Below, in pieces: positions 34,808 to 42,395 of a stretch of DNA of 64,000 nucleotides (positions are counted from its first letter, which is position 1; each line of letters starts with the position of its first letter). The translations under genes and the position numbers were made by a program. The notes under the pieces were generated by a model. The model saw only the letters and a list, made by a program, of their open reading frames with translations, was not told the DNA's origin and did not search any database. The DNA is from Pilimelia columellifera (GTDB lineage: Bacteria; Actinomycetota; Actinomycetes; Mycobacteriales; Micromonosporaceae), in NCBI RefSeq assembly GCF_039532605.1, contig NZ_BAAARY010000014.1, positions 40,664 through 104,663 of the forward strand, written 5' to 3'.

Positions 34808-34994
34808 TGGCGCGAGATGCGGCACAGCTTCGTGTCGCTGATGTCGGACTCGGGAAATCTCGATCGAGGACATCGCCGATCTCGTCGGTCACGCCAGCAC
34901 GAAGGTGACTGAGACGGTCTACCGCCACCAACTGCGCTCGGTCCTGTTGGAAGGCGCGGACGGGATGGATTCGATCTTCGGGAAGGGACACTGA
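34808..34994 (+). pseudogene. C-terminal relic of a tyrosine recombinase (integrase)
   Basis: The plus strand encodes WREMRHSFVSLMSDSG, then, after a one-base shift near 34856, ISIEDIADLVGHASTKVTETVYRHQL (split: ISIEDIADLVGHASTK and VTETVYRHQL) and MDSIFGKGH before the TGA. These hold the conserved Arg of RHSF, the H-x-x-S/T of GHASTKVT and the catalytic Tyr in VYRHQ. An in-frame TAA at 34802 cuts off everything upstream. Only the last 62 residues survive, frameshifted. It ends 77 bases from a tRNA array, a usual integration target for this family. Confidence 0.8.
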
Positions 34995-35070
34995 GATGCG
35001 TTGGCTCCCCGTTTTGCCCCCGGATGCAAAGGAGGCCACGACCGTCGATGGGTCATGGCCTCTGAGCTGG

Positions 35071-35142
35071 TGGGCGATACTGGGTTTGAACCAGTGACCT
35101 CTTCCGTGTCAGGGAAGCGCGCTCCCACTGCGCCAATCGCCC
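35071..35142 (-). tRNA. tRNA-Val (anticodon GAC)
   Basis: Acceptor GGGCGAT/ATCGCCC pair. The anticodon stem CTTCC/GGAAG encloses CTGACAC, giving GAC. The T loop is GGTTCAAACC and the discriminator is A. The acceptor and T arms match tRNA-Val(CAC) at 8479. Confidence 0.95.
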
Positions 35143-35159
35143 GTGCTGTTGCTGTACCG

Positions 35160-35230
35160 AGGTGGGGACGGGATTTGAACCCGCGTACACGGCTTTGCAG
35201 GCCGTTGCCTCGCCTCTCGGCCACCCCACC
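35160..35230 (-). tRNA. tRNA-Cys (anticodon GCA)
   Basis: Acceptor GGTGGGG/CCCCACC pair. The anticodon stem ACGGC/GCCGT encloses CTGCAAA, giving GCA. The discriminator is T as expected for Cys. It lies 17 bases from tRNA-Val in the same direction. Confidence 0.95.
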
Positions 35231-35263
35231 GAGGCTGAGGCCCTGATGAATCGAACCTCTCCG

Positions 35264-35336
35264 AGCGGACGACGGGACTCGAACCCGCGACCCTCACCTT
35301 GGCAAGGTGATGCGCTACCAACTGCGCTACGTCCGC
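35264..35336 (-). tRNA. tRNA-Gly (anticodon GCC)
   Basis: Acceptor GCGGACG/CGTCCGC pair. The anticodon stem TCACC/GGTGA encloses TTGCCAA, giving GCC. The T loop is GGTTCGAGTCC. It is first in the minus-strand order Gly-Cys-Val, so the three are likely one transcript. Confidence 0.95.
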
Positions 35337-35648
35337 ACATTGCTACCGGTCTACTTCGATCGAGCCCGCACAGTCTCGCACGGGCCAGTCTGCCTTGTCG
35401 CTTTCCGGTTGTCGCCAGCGTTTCCCGGTGACGGATGAGAACTTTAGCGGGTCTGGGGGCACGTGCCAAATCCGGGGTCGTCCTGGCGCGTCCACGCAGG
35501 CCAGCACCGATATGCCAACATGTCGGACGAGCCGCCCGCCCAGGCGAGCACGCGCAGCGAGCCGCGGGCCCGGGCGCCTGCCGCAGCCCACGATCAGCTA
35601 CCGGCCGCCGTCGTCACCGGATCCAGGCGGGTCTTGTAGCGTCGCCTG
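35337..35648. other. Intergenic stretch between tRNA array and P450, 312 bases
   Basis: It should hold the promoter for the minus-strand tRNA array and, at 35637-35642, a TAGCGT leaderless-type -10 six bases before the P450 GTG. Nothing coding was recognised. Confidence 0.45.
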
Positions 35649-36824
35649 GTGCTTTGCCGGACGTGGGGTGAGGCGATCGAGGCCGACTGGCCACCGGTCG
35701 CCGAGGTCAGCGACCCTGTCGGTGGGCGGCACCTGCTGGTGTCCAGCCATGCGCTCGTCCGCGAGGTGCTGGGCGACCCGGTCAGGTTCCGGCCGGACAA
35801 CGCCCTCGACGCGCTCACCCCGATCCCCATCTCGGCGTTGCGGGTGCTGGCCCGGCACGGTTTCCGGCTGCCGCCGACGCTGGCCAACAACGGCGACGAA
35901 AGCCACCCCCGCCTGCGGGCGCTGGTCGCTGAGGCGCTGCACCCCAGGCGGGTGGAGCAGCAGCGGGGGTGGCTCACCGACATCGTGCGGGAGCGGGTCG
36001 TCGGGCTGACGACGCTACTCGAGCGCGGCGAGCCGGTCGACCTGTACGCCGACCTGGCCGCGGATCTGCCGCTGCGGGTGCTGGCCCGCCTCATCGCGCT
36101 GCCTGAGTCGGACACGGCGGTGGTGAAGGAGTTCTCCCGGTCGGCGCTGGAGCTGTTCTGGGCGCCCCTGGACACTGCCCGCCAGGAGCAGCTGGCGGAT
36201 ACGGTCGGTCGCTACCACACAGCGCTACGCCAGTTCGCCGCCACTGGCGGGGGGTTGGCGGGGCAGCTGCGCGAGCTTGCCGGCAGCGTCGATGTCGCCG
36301 TAGGCGCGTTGTTCTTCCTGCTGGTCGCCGGGCAGGAGACGACGTCGCAGTTCCTGACGTTGCTCCTGCACCGGCTCGTGGGCGAGCCGGCCGCACTGGC
36401 GGCGTTGGCCGGTGGGCTCGTCAGCGCGGCGGACGTCGTCGAGGAAGGACTGCGGCTGGCGCCGCCGATCGTGACCTGGCGACGGGTCGCCGGGGTCGAC
36501 ACGATCCTGGGGGGCACTCCGGTCCCCAAAGGAACCAGCGTCGTGCTGTGGCTGGCCGCGGCGGGCCGCGACGGGGAGATCGTCGCCGACCGGCACGGGT
36601 TCGTGCCCGGCCAGCGGGGGTCGCGGCGGCACCTGGCGTTCGGCGCGGGCGCGCACCGGTGTGTGGGGGCCCAGCTGGCGCGGATGGAGGCCACCGTGGT
36701 GGTCGAGCAGACCGCCACTGTGCTGGGACGCGTCGCCGTGACCGGCGCCCCGTGGTGCCCGGACAACCTGTCGTTCCGGATGCCCGACCGGCTCGTCGTC
36801 CGACTCGCCGCGCCCGGCCGGTGA
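35649..36824 (+). CDS. Cytochrome P450
   Basis: A 391-aa class I bacterial P450. The I-helix oxygen-binding motif is LLVAGQETTSQF, the K-helix ExxR is in EEGLRLAPP, and the haem loop is FGAGAHRCVGAQLAR with ligand Cys338. All essentials are intact. The start is GTG 35649, supported by TAGCGT six bases upstream. The natural substrate cannot be read from sequence. It converges on bioD (33 bases between stops), so an involvement in pimelate supply like Bacillus BioI can be imagined, but strand and sequence give no direct support. Redox partners are not in the window. Confidence 0.92.
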   Translation: MLCRTWGEAIEADWPPVAEVSDPVGGRHLLVSSHALVREVLGDPVRFRPDNALDALTPIPISALRVLARHGFRLPPTLANNGDESHPRLRALVAEALHPRRVEQQRGWLTDIVRERVVGLTTLLERGEPVDLYADLAADLPLRVLARLIALPESDTAVVKEFSRSALELFWAPLDTARQEQLADTVGRYHTALRQFAATGGGLAGQLRELAGSVDVAVGALFFLLVAGQETTSQFLTLLLHRLVGEPAALAALAGGLVSAADVVEEGLRLAPPIVTWRRVAGVDTILGGTPVPKGTSVVLWLAAAGRDGEIVADRHGFVPGQRGSRRHLAFGAGAHRCVGAQLARMEATVVVEQTATVLGRVAVTGAPWCPDNLSFRMPDRLVVRLAAPGR

Positions 36825-36857
36825 GCGTGCCGGCGGCCGGGTAGCGCCGGTGGCGGC

Positions 36858-37595
36858 TCAGCCGCTGTCCTCGGCCCAGGCCCGCCAGTCGTCCAGGGTG
36901 CCGAACAGGACCGGGGCGAGCCAGCCGGGCGCCGACCGCGCGAACACCCCGGGCTCCATCGCGCCGGCCCCGGCGGGGAGCACGCCGAGCAGCTGCGGCA
37001 GCAGCTCGCCGACGTTGCTCCAGTGCACCAGCTGCGGCTCGGCCGGCCACGCCCCCAGCAGCACCCCCGCGGGGACGCCGCGACGGTCCAGAGCCTCCAG
37101 GGTCAACGCGGTGTGGTTGAGGGTGCCGAGCCCCGCGCGGGCCACGACGAGGGCCCGCGCGTCCAGCGAGACAGCCAGGTCCGCGACGGTCCAGGGCTGA
37201 CCGGACGGGCGCAGACCCATCGGCACGAGCAGACCACCGGCGCCCTCGACGAGGACCAGGTCATGGTCGCCGGCCAGGTCCCGGATCGTGTCGACGACCG
37301 CGTAAAGCTCCAGCGGCGGCAGGTCGGCGATCCGGGCGGCCGGCAACGGGGCGAGCGCGTCCGGGTAGCTGGCCAGTGTCTGGACGGTGTGCGGGGCGGC
37401 CAAACGGGCCACGGTGCTGGCGTCGTCGGGTTCGCCGTCGGCGGTTCCGGTCTGGCCGGGTTTGACGACGGCGACCTTGAGCCCGGCGGCGCCCGCGGCG
37501 GCGGCGAGCGCCGCCGTGGCGACGGTCTTGCCGACGCCGGTATCGGTGCCGGTGACGATGACGATCCCGCGCCACTCGGGTGCGACGGCGCTCAC
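36858..37595 (-). CDS. bioD: Dethiobiotin synthetase
   Basis: A 245-aa ATP-dependent carboxylase closing the ureido ring of biotin: 7,8-diaminopelargonate plus CO2 to dethiobiotin. The P-loop GTDTGVGKT is at the N-terminus, followed by VVKPGQTG and LVLVEGAGGLLVPM, all diagnostic. GTG 37595 overlaps the bioF stop by four bases (GTGA), which sets the start and shows coupling. No bioA is adjacent, so the diaminopelargonate aminotransferase must lie elsewhere. Confidence 0.93.
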   Translation of the reverse strand: MSAVAPEWRGIVIVTGTDTGVGKTVATAALAAAAGAAGLKVAVVKPGQTGTADGEPDDASTVARLAAPHTVQTLASYPDALAPLPAARIADLPPLELYAVVDTIRDLAGDHDLVLVEGAGGLLVPMGLRPSGQPWTVADLAVSLDARALVVARAGLGTLNHTALTLEALDRRGVPAGVLLGAWPAEPQLVHWSNVGELLPQLLGVLPAGAGAMEPGVFARSAPGWLAPVLFGTLDDWRAWAEDSG

Positions 37596-38743
37596 GGGGC
37601 GTGTTCCACGATGACATCCAGGGCGTGTTCGAAGTCGGCTCGGGGCACGCCGACGTTGATGGTCAACCGCAACCGGGACCGGTTGTCCGGAGTGGAGGGC
37701 GGCCGGAAACATCCGACGGCCACGCCGTCGTCGCGGCAGGCGCCGGCCCAGGCCACGGCCGCGACGGCGTCCGGGGCGGCGACTGACAGCACCCCGGCGG
37801 CGGGGGTGGGGACCGCGAGTCCGGCGTCACGCAGCCGGGTGGTGGCGGTCAGCGCGCGGTCGCGCAGCTCGGCGCGTAACGGTTCGCCGGCGGCGGCGAT
37901 GTCGAGGGCGGCGTGGACGCCGGCGGCCACCGCGGGCGGCAGCGCGGTGTCGTAGATGAAGGTGCGGCCGGTATCGAGCAGGTGTTGGCGCAGGGCTGTC
38001 GGCCCGGCGACGACGCCGCCGGCGCCGCCGAGCGCCTTGGCGAGGGTGGCGGTGATGACGACGTCGGGCTCGCCGGCCAGGCCGGCGTCGGCCACCGCCC
38101 CGGCGCCGCGCTCGCCGAGCACACCCAGCGCGTGGGCGTCGTCGACTAGCAGCAGGGCGCCGTGCCGGCGGGCGACGGCGTGCAGCTCGGCGAGCGGGGC
38201 GAGGTCGCCGTCGACGGAGAAGACGCTCTCGGTGATGACGATGGCGGGGCGGCCGGGCGCCTCGGCGAGCGCCGCCGCGACGGCGTCCGGGTCGGCGTGG
38301 TCGACGGTGACGGTCCTGGCCCCGGCCAGGCGGCAGCCGTCGATGAGCGAGGCGTGGTTGTGGGCGTCGTTGACCAGCAGCGTGCCGGGCCGGCTAAGCG
38401 CCCGGATGACGCCGAGGTTCGCCAGGTAGCCCGAGGAGTAGACGAGCGCGAAGTCGGCGCCGGCGAGGGCGGCGAGGGCGTCCTCGATGCGCTCGTGCGC
38501 GTCGGTGGCGCCGCGGACGAGCCGGGAGCCGGTGGCGCCGAGCCCGTACCCGCGGAGCGCTTCGGCGGCGGCAGCGGTGACCTTCGGGTGCCGGGCCAGG
38601 CCCAGGTAGTCGTTGCCGGCGAGGTCGGTGACGTTGTCGTCTGCTGGCCGGGGGCGCAGGACGCGGGTGAGTCCGGCGCGGCCGCGGAGCTGGGCGCGGC
38701 GTTCGAGGGTGGCCAGCCAGCCGGCCGGCGCCGGGTTGGTCAC
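37592..38743 (-). CDS. bioF: 8-amino-7-oxononanoate synthase
   Basis: A 383-aa PLP enzyme condensing pimeloyl thioester with alanine, the first committed ring step in biotin synthesis. Motifs are NDYLGLARHP, GATGSRLVRG, LVNDAHNHASLIDG, DDAHALGVLGERG and the PLP Lys in ATLAKALGG. GTG 38743 is chosen at the family N-terminus, with GGAAGGGGG upstream; the long frame to 38989 runs antisense into bioB and is rejected. It forms an operon with bioD and shares a 62-base divergent promoter region with bioB. Confidence 0.92.
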   Translation of the reverse strand: MTNPAPAGWLATLERRAQLRGRAGLTRVLRPRPADDNVTDLAGNDYLGLARHPKVTAAAAEALRGYGLGATGSRLVRGATDAHERIEDALAALAGADFALVYSSGYLANLGVIRALSRPGTLLVNDAHNHASLIDGCRLAGARTVTVDHADPDAVAAALAEAPGRPAIVITESVFSVDGDLAPLAELHAVARRHGALLLVDDAHALGVLGERGAGAVADAGLAGEPDVVITATLAKALGGAGGVVAGPTALRQHLLDTGRTFIYDTALPPAVAAGVHAALDIAAAGEPLRAELRDRALTATTRLRDAGLAVPTPAAGVLSVAAPDAVAAVAWAGACRDDGVAVGCFRPPSTPDNRSRLRLTINVGVPRADFEHALDVIVEHAP

Positions 38744-38792
38744 GCTGATGGCGGGCCCCCCTTCCGGTGACGGCCCGGGCGTGGGCCGCTTG

Positions 38793-38798
38793 TAGGGT
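38793..38798 (+). promoter_or_regulatory. Leaderless-type -10 (TAGGGT) for bioB
   Basis: TAGGGT ends seven bases before ATG 38806. It lies in the 62-base gap between divergent bioF and bioB. No BirA- or BioQ-type palindrome was evident there. Confidence 0.5.
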
Positions 38799-38805
38799 AC
38801 GTGCC

Positions 38806-39801
38806 ATGCCAGAGATCCTCGACCGAGCGCGTCAGCAGGTGTTGGAGTCCGGTGTCGGTCTGGACCAGGCCGGCGTCCTGGAGGTTCTGCAGCTTCCCGA
38901 CGATCGCCTCGCCGCCGCGCTTCAGCTCGCCCACGAGGTGCGGATGCGCTGGTGCGGCCCGGAGGTCGAGGTTGAGGGCATCGTGTCACTCAAGACCGGC
39001 GGCTGTCCCGAGGACTGCCACTTCTGCTCCCAGTCGGGGCTGTTCGCGTCGCCGGTGCGCGCGGTGTGGCTGGACATCCCGTCGCTGGTGAAGGCCGCGA
39101 AGCAGACGGCGGCGACCGGCGCGACGGAGTTCTGCATCGTGGCCGCCGTGCGTGGCCCGGACGACAAGCTCATGAAGCAGCTGCGCGAGGGCGTCGAGGC
39201 GATCAGGGCCGAGGTCGAGATCCAGGTCGCGGCGAGTCTGGGGATGCTCACCCAGGAGCAGGTCGACGATCTGGTCGACATGGGCATCCACCGCTACAAC
39301 CACAACCTGGAGACGGCGAAGTCGTACTTCCCGAACGTGGTCACCACCCACTCGTGGGAGGAGCGGTGGGAGACCCTGAACATGGTGCGGGAGTCGGGCA
39401 TGGAGGTGTGCTGCGGCGGCATCCTGGGCCTGGGCGAGACGCTGGAGCAGCGGGCCGAGTTCGCCGCGCAGCTCGGCGAGTTGAAGCCGCACGAGGTGCC
39501 GCTGAACTTCCTCAACCCGCGCCCCGGCACCCCGTTGGGCGACCAGCCGGTGGTGGACCCGAAGGACGCGCTGCGGGCGATCGCGGCGTTCCGGTTGGCT
39601 TTGCCGCACACCATCCTGCGGTACGCGGGCGGTCGGGAGATCACCCTGGGCGACCTGGGCACCAAGGACGGTCTGCTCGGCGGGATCAACGCCGTCATCG
39701 TCGGCAACTACCTGACGACGTTGGGCCGTCCGGCGAACAGCGACCTGGACCTGCTGGACGAGCTGAAGATGCCGGTGAAGGCGCTCAACGCGACGATCTG
39801 A
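38806..39801 (+). CDS. bioB: Biotin synthase
   Basis: A 331-aa radical-SAM enzyme inserting sulfur into dethiobiotin. The [4Fe-4S] motif is GGCPEDCHFCSQSG (CxxxCxxC). Further family blocks are AAVRGPDDKLM, HRYNHNLETAKSYF, CCGGILGLGET and FLNPRPGTPL. It starts at ATG 38806 with a leaderless -10. It is followed nine bases later by bsaP, the usual actinobacterial partner. Confidence 0.95.
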   Translation: MPEILDRARQQVLESGVGLDQAGVLEVLQLPDDRLAAALQLAHEVRMRWCGPEVEVEGIVSLKTGGCPEDCHFCSQSGLFASPVRAVWLDIPSLVKAAKQTAATGATEFCIVAAVRGPDDKLMKQLREGVEAIRAEVEIQVAASLGMLTQEQVDDLVDMGIHRYNHNLETAKSYFPNVVTTHSWEERWETLNMVRESGMEVCCGGILGLGETLEQRAEFAAQLGELKPHEVPLNFLNPRPGTPLGDQPVVDPKDALRAIAAFRLALPHTILRYAGGREITLGDLGTKDGLLGGINAVIVGNYLTTLGRPANSDLDLLDELKMPVKALNATI

Positions 39802-39809
39802 GGACGCCG

Positions 39810-39995
39810 ATGACGACTGCCTGGTGTTCCCGCTGCGGCGATGATCTCGCCAGCGGCCCGCATGCCGCGTGTGCGGCGGCGCGGGATCTGGAGCCGCCCC
39901 GGTACTGCCAGCGGTGCCGGCGTCGGATGAAGGTGCAGGTGCTGCCGGCGGGGTGGTCGGCCACCTGCGTCGAGCACGGCGCCCTGAGCCGGTGA
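39810..39995 (+). CDS. bsaP: Biotin synthase auxiliary protein BsaP
   Basis: A 61-aa Cys-rich protein directly behind bioB. It has CSRCGDDL, then the hallmark block YCQRCRRRMKVQVLPAGWSA and a last Cys-x2-His (CVEHG). This matches mycobacterial BsaP (Rv1590 type), a small iron-sulfur protein reported to be needed for activity of this class of BioB. It is easily missed because a long shadow frame covers it. ATG 39810 lies nine bases after the bioB stop, so the two are co-transcribed. Confidence 0.85.
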   Translation: MTTAWCSRCGDDLASGPHAACAAARDLEPPRYCQRCRRRMKVQVLPAGWSATCVEHGALSR

Positions 39996-40066
39996 CGCCC
40001 GGCTGTCCCGGCCCGGCTGGCCGTCCGGGCAGGCACCGCGGACGGGTGTCTGAGTCGGCGCGACGG

Positions 40067-40084
40067 CCGGTCACAGCTGACCGG
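40067..40084 (+). terminator. Terminator after bioB-bsaP
   Basis: CCGGTCA-CAGC-TGACCGG is a perfect 7-bp stem followed by ATTGTCTT, a partial T-rich tail, about 70 bases after the bsaP stop. Confidence 0.55.
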
Positions 40085-40167
40085 ATTGTCTTGTAGGCGG
40101 CGACGCGCCGTCTTTACGATCGATCCCAGTCAGGTGTGGACGCGCCGGGCGGCAAGGTCCCTACCAT

Positions 40168-40704
40168 TCAGGTACCCGGCGCGTCCCGCTGATCCTCCCG
40201 CCCACCCTCCGCTGCCCGGCCTTCGCCATCGCTGCGGGCGCTGCGCGTGTCGTCCCAGCGGCGCAGCAGCTCGGTGGCGAGCGCCGCCCCGGTTCCGTCC
40301 GGGTCCGTCGCGTCGGTACGGGCGTCGATGACGATCGTGGCCGCCACATGTGGCGGACCCGGCTCGTCCGATCCGCCGGCCACGACCAGCATCGACCAGC
40401 CGGCGCCGTTCAAGGTCTTCGCTGCGCCGCGGACGACGCCTGCGACCAGGGCGTCGGGCAGCGCAGCGGTGCCGCTCTCCCGCAGGACCAGGGCGGCAAG
40501 GTTGCTGCGCCCGGTGGCCAGGTGCCGGCCCGCGGGGCTGGGCCGGTAACCGAGCTCGGCGATGGCACGCTCCACGGCCGCGCGGGCTCGGGAGCTGACC
40601 CGGGCCGAGCCGTTGATCACCCGGGAGACGGTGCCCCGGCCGACGCCGGCACGCGCGGCGACCTGCTCCATGGTCGGCGCCCCGGCTCCGGGCTCAATCG
40701 TCAT
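40168..40704 (-). CDS. Short LacI-type regulator
   Basis: A 178-aa protein. Residues 12-70 are a full LacI HTH with hinge: MEQVAARAGVGRGTVSRVIN, then VSSRARAAVERAIAELGYRPS. The family is normally 330-350 aa. Here the effector domain is replaced by about 100 residues retaining only the start of the periplasmic-binding fold (NLAALVLRESG) before a charged tail (TRSARSDGEGRAAEGGRE). It may be a truncated gene or a minimal constitutive DNA-binding protein. Target and ligand are unknown. It diverges from the ECF sigma gene across 183 bases. Confidence 0.75.
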   Translation of the reverse strand: MTIEPGAGAPTMEQVAARAGVGRGTVSRVINGSARVSSRARAAVERAIAELGYRPSPAGRHLATGRSNLAALVLRESGTAALPDALVAGVVRGAAKTLNGAGWSMLVVAGGSDEPGPPHVAATIVIDARTDATDPDGTGAALATELLRRWDDTRSARSDGEGRAAEGGREDQRDAPGT

Positions 40705-40887
40705 CGCGACCCGCCATCCGCTCCGCCTCGTCGCATGTGACCGTTCTGGCGGTCAGGTTCCGCCGCCAGGCTACCCACCGTCGCAGCTGCCCGGTCGGCG
40801 GGCGCGAAGATTCTCGATCCCTGTGGCAACCTGTCGCTCCCGACGACGCGTACGCAACGAAGAGGCCGACCGAGAGGGCGTGGGGGT

Positions 40888-41385
40888 TTGCGGACACCGC
40901 AGGGGTTCGAGGAGTTCGTGGCGGCGCGGTCACCGCGACTGCTACGCACGACGTACCTGCTCACCAGCGACTGGGCCGCCGCCGAGGACCTGCTGCAGAC
41001 CGCGCTGACGAAAGCATGGTCGGCGTGGTCACGCATCGACGGCGATCCCGAACCTTACGTGCGACGCATCCTGGTCAACACCCAGACGTCCTGGTGGCGG
41101 CGCAAGTGGACCGGCGAACGCCCCACCGAGCACCTGCCCGAAGCTCCGGACGCCGTCGACGCCCACTCCGCCGTCGACGAACGCGAACGGGTGTGGGAGG
41201 CGTTACGGCGCCTGCCGGCGCGTCAGCGGGCGGTGGTGGTGTTGCGGTACTTCGAGGACCTGTCGGAGCAGGAGGTCGCCGCCGCCCTCGACTGCTCGGT
41301 GGGCACGGTCAAGAGCCAGGCGTCGCGGGCGCTGGCGAAGCTGCGAGTCGACGAGTCGCTGATGTGTGAAAGGGCCCTGGCATGA
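40888..41385 (+). CDS. SigE-family ECF sigma factor
   Basis: A 165-aa RNA polymerase sigma factor of the actinobacterial SigE (sigma70_SACE/ECF41-unrelated) type. Region 2 is FEEFVAARSPRLLRTTYLL and AAAEDLLQTALTKAWSAW. Region 4 is ALRRLPARQRAVVVLRYFEDLSEQ (split: ALRRLPARQRAVVVLRYF, then EDLSEQEVAAALDCSVGTVK). It starts at TTG 40888 behind a GGGGG run; no ATG or GTG fits better. The next gene starts inside its stop codon (ATGA), a typical sigma/membrane-partner pair. Upstream GGCAAC and CGTACG 18 bases apart (about 40821-40850) might be its own promoter, but this is weak. Confidence 0.9.
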   Translation: MRTPQGFEEFVAARSPRLLRTTYLLTSDWAAAEDLLQTALTKAWSAWSRIDGDPEPYVRRILVNTQTSWWRRKWTGERPTEHLPEAPDAVDAHSAVDERERVWEALRRLPARQRAVVVLRYFEDLSEQEVAAALDCSVGTVKSQASRALAKLRVDESLMCERALA

Positions 41386-42374
41386 ACCCCACTGATTTGA
41401 AGGACCTGCTGGAGGCCCGGTCCCAGCGGCCGGCGGAGCTGACGACCTTCTCCCGGATCGACGGGGTCAGAAGGCGGGTTCGGGCGAGACGGCGGCGGCA
41501 GCTCGCTACAGGCGCGGCGTTGACGCTCGTTGGACTGGTCGCGGTGGGCGGGGTCGGCATGGCCGCCAGCAGGGTCCATCCGCCGTCGCCGACCCATCAA
41601 CTCGCGGCCCCCTCGTCGACGACCGAGGGCTTCGCCGATTATGAGGACGGATATCAGCTCATCGGCGCGTCGTCGGTGGCGCTGCCGGCCACCACCGCCA
41701 CGATCTCGTTCGTCGGACACTCGGCGGAGGTTGACGTCACGTTCCGCTGTTCCACCGGCGACGTGACTGTCTGGGTGCGCGTCGCGCTGGACAAGAACCC
41801 GGGCGCCCCGACCCCCTGCGGGACCAACGACAGCCGGCGGGTGACCGTGGCGACGCGGGTGGACGCCGGCGTGCGCAGCACCGCAACGCTGACCGTGCTC
41901 CACGCCGAGCGTGACGGGAAACGGGTGCCGACGCCTGCCAGCGGACGGGTGGCGTTCGCGGTGAGCGCCGCCGTGCCGTACGAGCGGTATCCGAAGCCGC
42001 CCCGGCCCACCCGGCTGACACCGATCGAAGGGATGCGGGCGCCGGACCCGAGGATCACGGCACGCGCTGTCGCCGGTCAGTGGCAGCGACCGGTGGCCGT
42101 CGCCGCCGTGTGGCCGATCCCACGCCACCTGACTGCGGTGTCGCAGACCCCGGGCCGGCTGGTCCTCAGCGTCAACGGCACCACCATCGCGACGGTGACC
42201 AGCTGGGACTACCGGGCGCGCGAGTGGGCGAAGGACCTGCTGGGCCCGGCCGGTAAATGGCGGACCGGAAGCTCACTGGACATCAGGAACGGCGAACGGG
42301 TCGAGGTCCTGATCACCCCGCAGGACGTCACCGGCGACTGGGCTCTGGCGTTCAGCGACTCACCGGCGATCTGA
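41382..42374 (+). CDS. Membrane partner of ECF sigma factor (anti-sigma-like)
   Basis: A 330-aa single-pass protein. A cytoplasmic N-terminus of about 40 residues (NPTDLKDLLEARSQRP, then a basic RRRVRARRRRQ) could bind sigma. One helix (about 41-62: LATGAALTLVGLVAVGGVGMAA) leads to an external domain with no recognised fold. The four-base overlap with the sigma gene implies co-production. There is no zinc anti-sigma HxxxCxxC motif, so the anti-sigma role is inferred from position alone. Confidence 0.65.
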   Translation: MNPTDLKDLLEARSQRPAELTTFSRIDGVRRRVRARRRRQLATGAALTLVGLVAVGGVGMAASRVHPPSPTHQLAAPSSTTEGFADYEDGYQLIGASSVALPATTATISFVGHSAEVDVTFRCSTGDVTVWVRVALDKNPGAPTPCGTNDSRRVTVATRVDAGVRSTATLTVLHAERDGKRVPTPASGRVAFAVSAAVPYERYPKPPRPTRLTPIEGMRAPDPRITARAVAGQWQRPVAVAAVWPIPRHLTAVSQTPGRLVLSVNGTTIATVTSWDYRAREWAKDLLGPAGKWRTGSSLDIRNGERVEVLITPQDVTGDWALAFSDSPAI

Positions 42375-42395
42375 GACCCAGGCAGGCGCGGCGCG

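Noticed and set aside
35000..35400. CRISPR-like regular spacing in the tRNA region
   Set aside because: The repeated GGATTTGAACCCGC-like blocks are the T arms of three tRNA genes.
35649..36824. P450 as part of a natural-product gene cluster
   Set aside because: No synthase, ligase, transporter or other tailoring gene lies nearby; neighbours are tRNA and biotin genes.
38744..38989. Longer bioF start at 38989
   Set aside because: The extra 82 residues are Arg/Pro-rich, antisense to bioB, and there is a ribosome site at the family N-terminus (GTG 38743).
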